From a virus, in the IMG/VR virus record IMGVR_UViG_3300017977_000077, positions 1-29,774 of that record: a stretch of DNA of 29,774 nt; one strand, 5' to 3'. A model generated the notes under the pieces. It saw only the letters and a program-made list of their open reading frames with translations. It searched no databases and was not told the origin of the DNA. Position numbers and translations under genes: made by a program. Positions 11,706-21,604 of the stretch are shown here, piece after piece. Numbering within the stretch: position 1 is the first letter of the stretch; each line of letters starts with the position of its first letter.

Positions 11706-12268
11706 AATACACTCCATATAATGATTATAAACACTACATCTTGCATTATTCCATAGAAACCTTCTTGAAGTTCCCATGCACCTTTATACTCTAAAAACTT
11801 ATATTTAAACTCTAAGTAATTACTATTCTTATATCCTAACTCACAAGCTATTGGAAAACATATAGATAGAGCTAATATACTTCCTATAAGTAGATAAGGA
11901 TTAACACCAACAAAATACAATGGTGCTATTGTAGGTATCCACCAGTATAACCCTCTAATAGATAAAGCTACTCTGCAATATTTTATATAGTTGGTTAGGT
12001 AGTTTGGCACTAATTTCTTAGATAACCATTGTATTCCATTTGTAACACCTTCATCTTTCAATGAGTCTATCTGTACCATTCTATGCACAGATAAGTTACC
12101 TACCCATTCACCCCAACCAAAGCTTTCACCTAGTACATACCCTATACCTACCATTAAAGCTACATATGGATTATTAAAAGCTAGAAATACTACTATTGCT
12201 AACAGTACTCCTATAACTTTACTCATCCATCCATATGTACCTCTGAGTCTATTTAGTATAGTAAACAT
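11702..12268 (-). CDS. Phage membrane protein, function unknown
   Basis: 188 aa with helices at about 15-32 (SKVIGVLLAIVVFLAFN), 35-52 (ALMVGIGYVLGESFGW), 110-140 (two, including YLLIGSILALSICFPIACEL) and a C-terminal one at about 172-187 (GIMQDVVFIIIIWSV). A conserved-looking WGEWVGNLSVHRMVQ loop separates the pairs. It lies between the fibre chaperone and the lysis genes. I cannot assign a role; it may act in lysis or exclusion. Confidence 0.6.
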   Translation of the reverse strand: MFTILNRLRGTYGWMSKVIGVLLAIVVFLAFNNPYVALMVGIGYVLGESFGWGEWVGNLSVHRMVQIDSLKDEGVTNGIQWLSKKLVPNYLTNYIKYCRVALSIRGLYWWIPTIAPLYFVGVNPYLLIGSILALSICFPIACELGYKNSNYLEFKYKFLEYKGAWELQEGFYGIMQDVVFIIIIWSVL

Positions 12269-12760
12269 CTAAATGCTCCATAATCTAGTTTGTTCTTGTC
12301 CAGCTAACAAACAAGCTTCTTTTAGTTCAGCTTTAGTCACTTGTGTCATTACCCCAGTAGGTGTATCTGCTAAACTCCACTCAGTAGTATCTGTGTCTAG
12401 TTCTAATAGAGGCCATGTTCTAGCCATTCTAGCTTGACTAATTTCATCACCATCAAATTGTTTACCACTTGTTGTTGTAACTACTATTGCATCTACTTGA
12501 GCTTGTCTATTAGCCTTCCAATCATTTAACACTTTAGTATCTGCTTCTACTTGTAGTTGTGTTACAAGTTCTATTGGTGCTGTTACACTACCATCAACAT
12601 CTCTTTCTACTGCTACATATCCATCATTGTATGGTTTAATAGAAGTTCCATCATAGAACTCACCACCCTCTAGTGCTGTCATATCTTTGCCATAGCCTTT
12701 AGCTACTTGGCTATTGTCGTATGCAAAGATTTGATTGTCTGTGTTTTTAAAGTAATTCAT
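12269..12760 (-). CDS. Tail fibre assembly protein (DUF4376-like)
   Basis: 163 aa. The first part (FKNTDNQIFAYDNSQVAKGY) fits tail fibre assembly chaperones. The C-terminal part (about 85-160: QVDAIVVTTTSGKQFDGDEI, then SQARMARTWPLLEL) fits DUF4376. It sits directly after the fibre gene, where such chaperones are usual, and would help fold or trimerise the fibre. Confidence 0.75.
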   Translation of the reverse strand: MNYFKNTDNQIFAYDNSQVAKGYGKDMTALEGGEFYDGTSIKPYNDGYVAVERDVDGSVTAPIELVTQLQVEADTKVLNDWKANRQAQVDAIVVTTTSGKQFDGDEISQARMARTWPLLELDTDTTEWSLADTPTGVMTQVTKAELKEACLLAGQEQTRLWSI

Positions 12761-12770
12761 TTTTATCCTT

Positions 12771-14429
12771 TTATCTTAGTTCTGACCAATAAGATAGTGT
12801 TGCTGAAGCAGTTATATTATAAGTGCTTCCATTAGGTATAACCATTGAAATAGACACTTTTGCTGCACCAGCGGCTACCTCTGTAGTAGATGATTGTATT
12901 TTTTCATTAATATAAAATAGTACATCATTTCCGTCAGAAGAATAAGAAATGAGAACCATAATAGGTTTTCCAGTAGTATTAGTATAAGTAACACCAGTAG
13001 TTCTACTAGCTGTTATATCTTGCCAAGTCTGCCCTAAATCAAATCCATCTGTAACTTCTAAACTACCTACACTCAAGCTATTCATCACATTAGTAGCTAA
13101 CTCATCACTATAATCTATATATTGTGGTGTAGCACTTGTTACTTGTATAGGATTAGGTAGAAAGCTTAATGGTGTAGCTATTGGTGTATCTAATGTTGCT
13201 TGTTTTTTGTATACTGATATGTTGTCAAAACTCATTGTAGCTGTAAATGAATCTGCTATACCAACCATTAAGTAAGAAGCATTTGCTGATGCAGTAAATG
13301 TAAAAGTAAATGTTCCAGTAGATGAGCCATAAGAAACTCCAGTTATATTATTCACAATAGTAGTTCCATCATTTGCGAAAGTAATAATGGTTAAATGTCC
13401 GTCACTAGCAATAGTTGTTATATCTATACTTACGCCATAGGTAACACCAGCAATAAAACTAATTGGTTGTTTTGGTTGGTCGCTAAATTCTGCATTATTT
13501 CTACTGTAGTCAACAACCCCACTACTCCATGTCATTAATGCCGTAGCATATGTCCACCCACTAACATCAGTATCAAAAGTACCATTAGTAACTAACTCTC
13601 CACCAGTAGTACTATACCACTTACCATCATCTACATCAAATACATATCTATTATCATCTGCACTTACTTTATCATATAGCCCTATTTGCTTAGGTTTATA
13701 GTCTAAGAAGTTAAATGTATTAGTGTCTAAGTCTTTAGCTAACCATTTAAGTCCATCAGATACTCCAGTAAAGTCTATGCTTCCAGTAAATGTATTTGCT
13801 TTTCTGTTGTATCCATTAGATGCTTTACCATCTGTGTATGTGAATACTCCACTTGTTATATCTAATGTATTTGTTGTGTTAACAGTAAAGTAAGTTACAT
13901 TTGTAAGTAATTCTCCACTTGTACTGTTTAAAATACAATCATACATTATACTTGTGCTACTATCTAATATGTGTTGCCCTGCTGTATAATTAGCTGTTGT
14001 TGTAGGACTTGTTTCTGTTGCATCTGGTGTTATTGATAGTGCTACTGTACCATCTACTAATACATTTGAAGCTGTAGTTGATATTGATTGTTTTGTATCA
14101 AGTAAGTCCTTTAAAACTTTACCTTGATTTGCACTTAATGGCTTATCAGTATCTGGGCTAGTTAGGTTATCTTTTATATCAGTTGCATTTAGTTTTTCTG
14201 CGAGTTTTTGGTCTACTTCTATAGTCGAATATACTGTATCACCAGAACTTGCCAACGAATTTAACTTATCATCAACTTGCGTTTCCATTTGAGTGACTGC
14301 ATTTTGAGTTTCTGTTTCTAAATAATTTCCTGCTTCATCCATAACCGTTCTTATTTTATCATCAGCAGAAGCTATGGCATCAGTTCCAAGTACTTCTGTG
14401 CTTGGAGTAAATGTATTTACTGTTATCAT
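12771..14429 (-). CDS. Tail fibre protein
   Basis: 552 aa, Thr/Ser-rich and mostly beta. An N-terminal helical part (about 20-90) leads to DNLTSPDTDKPLSANQGKVL, a motif common in tail fibres. A carbohydrate-binding-like module begins about 280 (GGELVTNGTFDTDVSGWTYA), and the end (about 455-552) is a beta sandwich. It binds the host surface receptor. It overlaps the tip-protein gene by one base. Fibre sequences vary fast, so the exact receptor cannot be guessed. Confidence 0.82.
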   Translation of the reverse strand: MITVNTFTPSTEVLGTDAIASADDKIRTVMDEAGNYLETETQNAVTQMETQVDDKLNSLASSGDTVYSTIEVDQKLAEKLNATDIKDNLTSPDTDKPLSANQGKVLKDLLDTKQSISTTASNVLVDGTVALSITPDATETSPTTTANYTAGQHILDSSTSIMYDCILNSTSGELLTNVTYFTVNTTNTLDITSGVFTYTDGKASNGYNRKANTFTGSIDFTGVSDGLKWLAKDLDTNTFNFLDYKPKQIGLYDKVSADDNRYVFDVDDGKWYSTTGGELVTNGTFDTDVSGWTYATALMTWSSGVVDYSRNNAEFSDQPKQPISFIAGVTYGVSIDITTIASDGHLTIITFANDGTTIVNNITGVSYGSSTGTFTFTFTASANASYLMVGIADSFTATMSFDNISVYKKQATLDTPIATPLSFLPNPIQVTSATPQYIDYSDELATNVMNSLSVGSLEVTDGFDLGQTWQDITASRTTGVTYTNTTGKPIMVLISYSSDGNDVLFYINEKIQSSTTEVAAGAAKVSISMVIPNGSTYNITASATLSYWSELR

Positions 14430-17400
14430 TAGATACCTCCTTTTATATTTTCTAATTTTGTGGCTATTGTTATTTCTTCTTGACTATGTACTGTCCAATC
14501 ACTTGCATTAAAAGAGCCACTCGCAAGACTTGTAGTACAAATTTTTATTGTTGTTCCATCTATCCAAAGGTCATTTACTGCGTAAGGAGTATATGGCTGA
14601 ACATTAAAAACTTTTACCTCATTATCTGTAATACCTGCAGTGGTTAATTGTCCTAGCATACGCCTAACAACTGCCGTTTGTTCTGTAGTACATAAAAGCC
14701 ATTCGTTACCATTGAAGTATTTGTAAAGTTCTACACCTGAACCTGTATCCCAAGTTACCCCTGTAAGAATTTCCGAATTAAATGTGAGTTCATCTAATGT
14801 TATATTTAAAACTGATACTTTCCATATGTCATATTTGTTTGCATTTATCGGAGTAGCTAAAGAAGTATATATCGTCATTGCCCCATCAACAAAAGCTTTT
14901 TCTATCAAGTAAGCATCTCTAATCATATAAATCATACAAGGTTGTGTTACATGTAGATTATAAGCAGTAACATCAGATTTATTTTGAGTTGTATCGACTG
15001 CATACGCATTGATTGAATAATCGCCTACATCAAGGTTGTATATTGTAAGTGAATTAATAGAAACTATGTACACTTGCCCTGCAATATTTATTTCGTAATG
15101 GTCCAAGTCTACTTCTATATTTTTATCCCAAGTAATGACTATTGAGCCATTAGACCAGTTTGCTGTTATATTTTGTACTGGTGAAGGCTTTTGGGTTTTT
15201 CCTAAAAAAGTATGAGTTAGTTCTTGACTTGCTACTTTAAATACATATGTATTTCCTGCAATAAGTGTGTTTTTAAAGCTAAATGTATTTGTTTCTGATT
15301 GCCCATATTTAACATTGTCTGCATAAACACTTTCATAAAAGTTTTCTTTCCCAACCCAATTAAGTGTTAATATTTCATCGATAGTTCCATCTGCATTTTT
15401 AATAAGAGTTTCGTCTGCTTGAAGATTGCGAACTGCATTCACATATGCAACTTCTTCAACATTTATAACTGCACTATCATTATAAACATCTACATTGTAT
15501 TCAATAGCTGAAATTTTACGAGTGAAATCACTAGCTCGTGAGATATTGACAACTCTATAAAGATTAGTTGCTTCTGTATCTTGTCTACCAAAAGCATAAA
15601 CATCATACTGTTGTGGAATATCTGCCATAGTTGGTACTGTTAATGTATCTGTTATAGTTTCTACACTTACGCTTGGAACATCTACTATTATAATTTTATC
15701 ATTTTGTAGCCTGAATTGAATTTCATAATTCACACCAACTTCAAGAGTTACTTCTTGATCTAATTTTATGCTTGTTGCAGTTGCTTCAACAATTCTCCCA
15801 TCTGCGATAGTATTTGTCATGTATTTTTTTCCAACTTTTATAACATCACCAACCCCACACGCTATTGCATCAATATCTGCTGTAAAAGATACTGTTTCCG
15901 TAATGTAGCGATTGCTATTTAATAAAAATTGAGCGTAATTTGCTGCTTGTTGTCTATCAATACATCCGTATAGATTTACAGATGATTTTCGCTCTACGGT
16001 TGTACTATCAAAGTCATGTGATTGTATTTGAACAGTTTTTGCTTTGTAGCTATCTGTTTTATCATAATAAGTAACCTCTACTATATTTGAGCGTTCATTG
16101 TATGGTATATAATCAAGACTAAAACTACTATCTACTATATTTCCACTTGTAAATAAAAATGATTGAGTAGGTATATCTACTGCCATATCAATAATTGGCG
16201 CAAATTTATTGCCAAATTGTACAACCGTAGCACGACCAAGCAAAGAAACCATATTTAGTGCAGATTGTAGTTCTTGTTGTGAGTCAAGATATAGACCTAC
16301 TTTAAGACTATTGGTGTCACAATAATCAGCCCATGCTTGAAACTTTGTTAAATCTATATTTGCATCTACCACTCCATCTCGTTTGAGCAAATCATAACAA
16401 GCCCACGCTGGATTGTCTTTTGGTTTAACTGCTCCAATATTTGAAACGTTACAAGTTATAGTAGGAAAACTACCGTTTAATTGGTCTGTCGCCAATGCAT
16501 TTACACTTAGAAGTGCAACAACAGGGTAGATAAAGTCATCATATACTATTTCATTTACATAATCTAAAGTCAAAGAGTTTGTAACTCTGGTATTTGTATC
16601 ATAAGAACTTGTTCTTTTTAACTTTATTTCATATTGCCCTATTGGTAAGTTTTTGTATGTATAAGCCAATCTTTTAGTAGTTTTATATGTTGTATTTATG
16701 TTTTTCGTTTCGCTTATCCATGTGGCATCGCCTACTTTTTTATAAGCTATCTCAAAACTAACACTTTTACTCTTATATGTCCCATCATCGCTAACAGTAT
16801 AAAGCCCATTAGGCAAAGCCATGACAATTTCGAGTTCTTGTATGCTATTACCTTGAGTTGTATAAGTAGTTTCAACATTAATCACATTTAAATTTCTTTG
16901 CAAACTTACCGTGGTTTCACTATCTCTAAAATTTCCTATTGCTGATTGATTTTCTGTTCCTTGAGTGGTGTAAAATGAAATATTGTTGTAGTTTGTAATA
17001 GCTTGAGAGTTTATTTCTATGTCACTTATTGAATCAACTTCTCCATCATTTACAGCCATTAAAACATTTAAATACTGCTTATCACCATCTAGCGATAAAT
17101 AACTTCCTATTACTGGTGGAGTTACTCTTGCAGTTCCTAACATTATAGGGAGAGATGAGCCTGCTTCTCTTGCATTACTTCCACCACTAAATGCGTATGT
17201 CGGTGAAACATTTTCAAGTGATGTGTTGGAGCTATCAGTTGCAGATGGTAATGGCAAAAGTGTATTTACTAACATTCCTCCAGCAATAAGAACTGCTGCT
17301 TGAGTTCCATACATTATTGCCATAGCACCGCCATAACTTAGTGCTGTTGTCGCTCCGATTGTATTAAGTGCCATAAGACCCAATTGAGGTGCAACTACAG

Positions 17401-17662
17401 TAAGTGCTATCATTGCTACAACTCTTAAAACACTACTTCCACCACCGCCACCACCTTTTGGAATTGGTACAAACGCTAAGTGGTCGTTCTCTTTTAATAC
17501 ATATGTATAATCTTCTGTAATTTGTCCATTTATTGAAACTATAAGGTCTGTGTCTTCATCTTCTTTATTGAGAAAATAGAATATTGCAACTCCAGGAGCT
17601 ATTCCTTTGACTGTTTTATCATGAGGGTTAAAAGGATTATGTAGTACTGTTAAAAGTGCCAT
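14429..17662 (-). CDS. Tail tip / central hub protein (lambda gpJ-like)
   Basis: 1077 aa. The N-terminal ~75 residues look like a ubiquitin-like gpI-type domain (DPHDKTVKGIAP-like start and SINGQITEDYTYVLKENDHL), then a six-Gly linker and a hydrophobic stretch (about 78-135), which is the gpI layout fused to gpJ. The body has hub domains (about 140-700) and fibronectin-III-like modules at about 760-1000 (VQNITANWSNGSIVITWDKN). It forms the tail tip, contacts the host and closes the tube. It overlaps the NlpC/P60 gene by 13 nt, and the fibre gene follows at once. Confidence 0.85.
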   Translation of the reverse strand: MALLTVLHNPFNPHDKTVKGIAPGVAIFYFLNKEDEDTDLIVSINGQITEDYTYVLKENDHLAFVPIPKGGGGGGSSVLRVVAMIALTVVAPQLGLMALNTIGATTALSYGGAMAIMYGTQAAVLIAGGMLVNTLLPLPSATDSSNTSLENVSPTYAFSGGSNAREAGSSLPIMLGTARVTPPVIGSYLSLDGDKQYLNVLMAVNDGEVDSISDIEINSQAITNYNNISFYTTQGTENQSAIGNFRDSETTVSLQRNLNVINVETTYTTQGNSIQELEIVMALPNGLYTVSDDGTYKSKSVSFEIAYKKVGDATWISETKNINTTYKTTKRLAYTYKNLPIGQYEIKLKRTSSYDTNTRVTNSLTLDYVNEIVYDDFIYPVVALLSVNALATDQLNGSFPTITCNVSNIGAVKPKDNPAWACYDLLKRDGVVDANIDLTKFQAWADYCDTNSLKVGLYLDSQQELQSALNMVSLLGRATVVQFGNKFAPIIDMAVDIPTQSFLFTSGNIVDSSFSLDYIPYNERSNIVEVTYYDKTDSYKAKTVQIQSHDFDSTTVERKSSVNLYGCIDRQQAANYAQFLLNSNRYITETVSFTADIDAIACGVGDVIKVGKKYMTNTIADGRIVEATATSIKLDQEVTLEVGVNYEIQFRLQNDKIIIVDVPSVSVETITDTLTVPTMADIPQQYDVYAFGRQDTEATNLYRVVNISRASDFTRKISAIEYNVDVYNDSAVINVEEVAYVNAVRNLQADETLIKNADGTIDEILTLNWVGKENFYESVYADNVKYGQSETNTFSFKNTLIAGNTYVFKVASQELTHTFLGKTQKPSPVQNITANWSNGSIVITWDKNIEVDLDHYEINIAGQVYIVSINSLTIYNLDVGDYSINAYAVDTTQNKSDVTAYNLHVTQPCMIYMIRDAYLIEKAFVDGAMTIYTSLATPINANKYDIWKVSVLNITLDELTFNSEILTGVTWDTGSGVELYKYFNGNEWLLCTTEQTAVVRRMLGQLTTAGITDNEVKVFNVQPYTPYAVNDLWIDGTTIKICTTSLASGSFNASDWTVHSQEEITIATKLENIKGGI

Positions 17663-18039
17663 TTATAAAATCCTTTTATTTGATTTTTAACTGTTGGATG
17701 TTCTATTTCTATAATATGAGAATTTGTGTTTTTATAGGTATGCAACATCCTTTTTTCATCTATCATTACACCAAAGTGAGTTACCATGTTTGGGTGTTCT
17801 TCATTTAAACACATTGCAACTGCACAGTTTTTTATAGGAGTTTTTACTTCTTCCCAATGTTTAGATATTTCTTCAAGATATTTAGCAAGACTTCTTCTTG
17901 GTTGGTCCGCACTTACATTTACCTCAGGAATATCAATATTTAACTGTTCTTTGTAATAAAGTTTTAAAAGCCCATAACAATCACTACCATTAAAAGTTCT
18001 TCCTTTGTCTTTGTAAGGGATTCCAATATAATTAATCAT
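17650..18039 (-). CDS. NlpC/P60 tail peptidase (gpK-like)
   Basis: 129 aa. An NlpC/P60 fold with Cys about 21 in FNGSDCYGLLKLYY, His about 88 in VTHFGVMI and His about 100 as the likely catalytic set. It is at the gpK place between gpL and gpJ genes and lacks the N-terminal JAB/MPN half present in lambda gpK. It probably cuts peptidoglycan stem peptides during DNA entry or trims tail proteins. It overlaps both neighbours by a few nt. Confidence 0.85.
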   Translation of the reverse strand: MINYIGIPYKDKGRTFNGSDCYGLLKLYYKEQLNIDIPEVNVSADQPRRSLAKYLEEISKHWEEVKTPIKNCAVAMCLNEEHPNMVTHFGVMIDEKRMLHTYKNTNSHIIEIEHPTVKNQIKGFYKWHF

Positions 18040-18665
18040 AAAGAAATTCCTTTATTGCCTATTGTTGGAAAGCCACCATATCTGTTCGAGTTACTTAGTT
18101 CTCGGCATCTCTTTAAAGTTTTATCACAAACTGTTTCTATTCCCGCATAGCCACAAGCCGTTGATTTAAATTTAAACCTACATGAATTTGGGTACATCTT
18201 ATATTGTGGTGTTCTTGCTCTAAACAAATCTCTTGCTGATACTGTGAAAGATACTTCTATATGATTTATATTTTGAGTTGATAATATTAAATTATGGGCA
18301 TAAATAGGAGTTGTATTAGCTAAATCTTTATTGTTTATCACATACAAAACTACTTCGATTGGGCTAAAACCATTTTGTTTTACATAAGTATCATATGCTC
18401 TGATATGCTGTCCTATGATGTTGTTAACATTTGCGACTTTTATTTGAAATTGTGAAGTTTCTGCGTTTGAGCTTTCGCTTATTTCGTCTAGTTCAAAAGG
18501 GAATTTTTGCCATGTAAATGAGTTCCATATAATATCTTCGTTATTGTTTACGATTCTTATTGTTTCAGCAACGATTGGAATAGTAATCTCTAATAAAACA
18601 AGAAATACACTATCAGTTGTAAGTTTGTTTTTTTCTACCTTAACTACAGGGCTTAAAACTTCCAC
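18036..18665 (-). CDS. Minor tail protein L-like, four-Cys domain
   Basis: 209 aa. The C-terminal part has CRFKFKSTACGYAG, then CDKTLKRC (Cys about 162, 171, 180, 187) and NSNRYGGFPTIG, the signature of lambda gpL, whose C-terminal domain is reported to hold an iron-sulfur cluster. The four ligands are intact. It assembles at the tail tip with gpM and gpJ homologues. It has a 4-nt overlap with gpK-like and a 1-nt overlap with gpM-like. Confidence 0.85.
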   Translation of the reverse strand: MEVLSPVVKVEKNKLTTDSVFLVLLEITIPIVAETIRIVNNNEDIIWNSFTWQKFPFELDEISESSNAETSQFQIKVANVNNIIGQHIRAYDTYVKQNGFSPIEVVLYVINNKDLANTTPIYAHNLILSTQNINHIEVSFTVSARDLFRARTPQYKMYPNSCRFKFKSTACGYAGIETVCDKTLKRCRELSNSNRYGGFPTIGNKGISL

Positions 18666-18994
18666 TACACTTCCTTTATGTCAAATGAAACACTTTGATA
18701 CAAAGGAGTGTTTTGTGTGAAAGATATTGAGTTTTCATCAAATCTTACTGTATGTGTATTGTTTGTAATAGGATGTGTAAAGCTAAATTCTAGTGCTTGA
18801 TTTTGTTCAAAAAATGTTTCGAGTGTTTGAGCTTCATCATTTGTAAGTGCAGTAAAGCCTATTGAAAACTTTTTTATAGATCTAGTATTTTTTAATCTAG
18901 TCTGCTCATAACCGCCATCATAGCTCGCTGTATGCCTCGGCTTTATTACTTCACTTTTTATTGAATTGATTTTTATATTAGGAAAGCTATTCAT
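18665..18994 (-). CDS. Minor tail protein M-like
   Basis: 109 aa, matching the usual length of gpM. Beta-rich with a FSIGFTALTNDEAQTLETFF segment and QALEFSFTHP, typical of the phage minor tail family PF05939. It lies between the tape measure and gpL genes as in lambda, and would join the tip to the tape measure end. It overlaps the tape measure gene by 4 nt. Confidence 0.8.
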   Translation of the reverse strand: MNSFPNIKINSIKSEVIKPRHTASYDGGYEQTRLKNTRSIKKFSIGFTALTNDEAQTLETFFEQNQALEFSFTHPITNNTHTVRFDENSISFTQNTPLYQSVSFDIKEV

Positions 18995-21126
18995 CTAATA
19001 CCCTTTAGCGCATCTCTTATTCCACCCATATTTCTGTTTACTCCATCCATTACAAAACTTATTACTTTTTCTTGTTCACCTCTGGAATTAGTGCGTGTCA
19101 TTTCTCCAATTTGTTTTGCTGATACATCTTGACCGCTATTGTTTTCTATTTGGATTACTACGTTTGTTCCATTTCCTTTCATGGTAACAGGGATATTTTT
19201 CCCATCAGGAAGTGGTACATAAGCTTCATTCATTCTGCCCTCGCCATAAACTGCTAATTGTGGGCTGTTTGCTATGCCACCATTTGAATAAGCTCTTAAT
19301 GGAATTGCACCTTGATTTGACATTATTCCACCGTTTGCAAATAGATTTCCTACAAAACTTGTTATGCCGCTTGCCATAGGTTTTGCAATTTGTGTTTTTA
19401 TGATTTCATTCGAAATCGCATCAGCTACACTCATACCAAGTTTTTTCAGGTCTCCAAACCCATCTTTGGTAAAGTTGAAAAAATCTTCAAAACCACTTGT
19501 TAGACTGTCTTTCATTGTTGCTTGCATATCTTCCCAAGTGCTTTTTGATTTGTCTTTTATTTTGTCAAAGAAGTCTTTTTTATATACTGCAACTAATTTT
19601 GTAAGTTCTTCTGGTTTTAACATAGAAAATTGGCTTTCTATGTTATCTTTTTCAATATTCCATGCTTTATTATATTGACCTGTAGCATTGTAGTATTTTG
19701 AATATTGGCTATTTTGATTGTTAACATACGCTTTTGCTTTTCTCTCTATATCTTTTTGAATTTTAAGAGCTTCATTATATTCTTTAAGTGTACTTTTTGA
19801 TATTTTGTTTGACGAACCAAGTCTTATATTTCCATCTGATGAACCAGGTACATTTTCTTTTGGTGTATTTTCTACACTATTAATGTCTGTAGATATTTGT
19901 TGAAATGCTTTATTTACATCTGCAACAAAATTTTTAGTGAATGTTTTGCCAGTTTTTGACAAAAGAGAGTCAACATCTTTTCCCATAGAATCCCATGTAT
20001 TTTTTAACTCTTTATCAAGTCCAGAAGTATCAATCAGTTTATTAAATTTAAAATCTATTTTTTGATAGCCCAAATAGCCCATTTTATCGCTTAATGCGTT
20101 ATAGGCATCTATTAGTCCGTTAAGCATATGGATAGGCCCATTTATTGCTTCAACAAAATATTTTATAATTCCCATAAATAAAACTTTAATTGATTTTAAA
20201 ACCAATTTGATACCAGTAATTGAATCGTAAAGAAATCCAAAGCCTTCTATAGTTGAGTTAATACCATCAATGATAGTATCTGTAAAAGCAGCGCTTGCTT
20301 TTGCACCACTTTTGAAAGCGTTTTGAAATCTTGTTGTTAAAACTTTCATAACAGATTTTATATAAACAAATAATCCTGAATCCATAATGTCTTTTTTAAA
20401 CCTGGTCCATGAGTCACTTAAGTTTGACATCATGCCATCATATGTTTTCATTTGGTTTTTCATTGCGTCTTTATATTTGCTGTTGAAAATAGCACTTAGT
20501 GTTGATTGTATCATCTCAGAGTTATTTTCAATAACAATATGTTTAGCTTTGTTGTTTGCATCGACCCAATTATAAGCAACTTTATCACCTTGAGCACTTG
20601 CTTTGATACCAAACTCTTTAAGTCTTTCATTTTCGCCAGTCATTGCATCTGCCATAGCTTCAACAGCTTGCATGAGTGGTTTACCCATAGCACTTGCAGT
20701 ATCTCCAAGTGTTTTGAGTGTTCCATTTGTTGGATTTATTCCATATGCTCTAAGCTTTACAAATGATTCTGTGATGTCTGTGAGCTGATACGGTGTTTTT
20801 GATGCAAAATCTTCTATCCACTTCATAGCCACTTTTGCTTTTTTTGAACTTCCCTCGATGGTAGATAAAGTGGTTTCAAACTTTTCAAATTGTGCTGATG
20901 TTGACACTAAGCTTGATACTCCAGATACGATACCATCAAATGCTTGTTTAACAACATATAACCCTGCACCAATATGCGCCATATTCACTAGTCTTTGAGA
21001 GAAGTTTTTAACAGATTTACTTGCAGTATTTGTAACTTTAGAAAGCTTTCCAAATTCTTTGCGAGTAACTATAAGTTCCCCATTGTTTGAATCCACTTTA
21101 ATTTTTATGCGTAAATCATTTGCCAT
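18991..21126 (-). CDS. Tape measure protein (lambda gpH-like)
   Basis: 711 aa. The N-terminal part (about 60-200) has the tape-measure block FETTLSTIEGSSKKAKVAMK, then FASKTPYQLTDITESFVKL. Middle helices include a hydrophobic stretch (about 300-350). The C-terminus has YGEGRMNEAYVPLPDGKNIP, found at the end of many gpH-like proteins. It sets tail length: at about 0.15 nm per residue, roughly 105 nm. It is preceded by the G/GT chaperone pair and followed by gpM. Confidence 0.9.
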   Translation of the reverse strand: MANDLRIKIKVDSNNGELIVTRKEFGKLSKVTNTASKSVKNFSQRLVNMAHIGAGLYVVKQAFDGIVSGVSSLVSTSAQFEKFETTLSTIEGSSKKAKVAMKWIEDFASKTPYQLTDITESFVKLRAYGINPTNGTLKTLGDTASAMGKPLMQAVEAMADAMTGENERLKEFGIKASAQGDKVAYNWVDANNKAKHIVIENNSEMIQSTLSAIFNSKYKDAMKNQMKTYDGMMSNLSDSWTRFKKDIMDSGLFVYIKSVMKVLTTRFQNAFKSGAKASAAFTDTIIDGINSTIEGFGFLYDSITGIKLVLKSIKVLFMGIIKYFVEAINGPIHMLNGLIDAYNALSDKMGYLGYQKIDFKFNKLIDTSGLDKELKNTWDSMGKDVDSLLSKTGKTFTKNFVADVNKAFQQISTDINSVENTPKENVPGSSDGNIRLGSSNKISKSTLKEYNEALKIQKDIERKAKAYVNNQNSQYSKYYNATGQYNKAWNIEKDNIESQFSMLKPEELTKLVAVYKKDFFDKIKDKSKSTWEDMQATMKDSLTSGFEDFFNFTKDGFGDLKKLGMSVADAISNEIIKTQIAKPMASGITSFVGNLFANGGIMSNQGAIPLRAYSNGGIANSPQLAVYGEGRMNEAYVPLPDGKNIPVTMKGNGTNVVIQIENNSGQDVSAKQIGEMTRTNSRGEQEKVISFVMDGVNRNMGGIRDALKGIR

Positions 21127-21155
21127 ACTTCAAGCCTTTTGGTATAATGGATATT

Positions 21156-21284
21156 ATGCAAATATTAATAACTATGTTTATCGTACTTATATCCATTGTT
21201 TTGTCTCTCGTTTACAGCCCTTATTGGCTTTTGCTGATAGTTGCAAGATACTACGAGATTTACAAAAACAAAATACTGATTTAA
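21156..21284 (+). CDS. Possible 42-aa antisense membrane peptide
   Basis: In the 154-nt gap between the GT and tape measure genes, the plus strand reads MQILITMFIVLISIVLSLVY then SPYWLLLIVARYYEIYKNKI and a short end, stop TAA at 21282-21284. It is a strong membrane helix or hairpin with a basic/aromatic tail. TATAAT at 21143-21148 ends 7 nt before the ATG, the same near-leaderless layout as the gene at 4064; an in-frame ATG lies three codons earlier. It runs against the whole late operon and has no ribosome binding site. It may be a real small peptide or chance. Confidence 0.35.
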   Translation: MQILITMFIVLISIVLSLVYSPYWLLLIVARYYEIYKNKILI

Positions 21285-21604
21285 TTTTTCGTTTCATTAA
21301 CCCAAATCCTTCCCATATCTACAACTATTGGAGTCCAGTACTTGACATCAAAGTTATTCCACTTTAGATAATCTTTGATTGCTTCGTACTTCTTCCCAAC
21401 TACACCCATCGCCCCATATTCAAATGGTATCTTCAAAAAAACACTTACTAGGACAATCAACTCTAAATCTTTTAAGACAACTGTCTTGGATAAAGGATTA
21501 TCTAGCAACTCTTCTTTTTCTTCCTGGTTAAGTGATAATTCACCAACACCTTTTGCATTTTGTTCGCACCAAAGATAAAGTTGATCTATCTTTGCTTTTT
21601 CTGC
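21281..21604 (-). CDS. T extension of the gpGT tail chaperone (made by -1 frameshift)
   Basis: After a -1 slip on GGGAAAG (complement of 21604-21610) the reading continues without a stop as AEKAKIDQLYLWCEQNAKGV and on to KYWTPIVVDMGRIWVNETKN, 107 aa, giving a fused G-T protein of about 197 aa. This part has no start with a ribosome binding site of its own; the only in-frame candidate is a TTG at 21508. In lambda the T part binds the tape measure protein and the G part the tail tube protein during assembly, which fits the gene order here. Confidence 0.85.
   Translation of the reverse strand, partial: AEKAKIDQLYLWCEQNAKGVGELSLNQEEKEELLDNPLSKTVVLKDLELIVLVSVFLKIPFEYGAMGVVGKKYEAIKDYLKWNNFDVKYWTPIVVDMGRIWVNETKN

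Noticed and set aside
21059-21367. 102-codon plus-strand ORF spanning the tape measure gap
   Set aside because: Both ends are antisense to firm genes and the product has no coherent character; the 42-aa frame in the gap is a better candidate.
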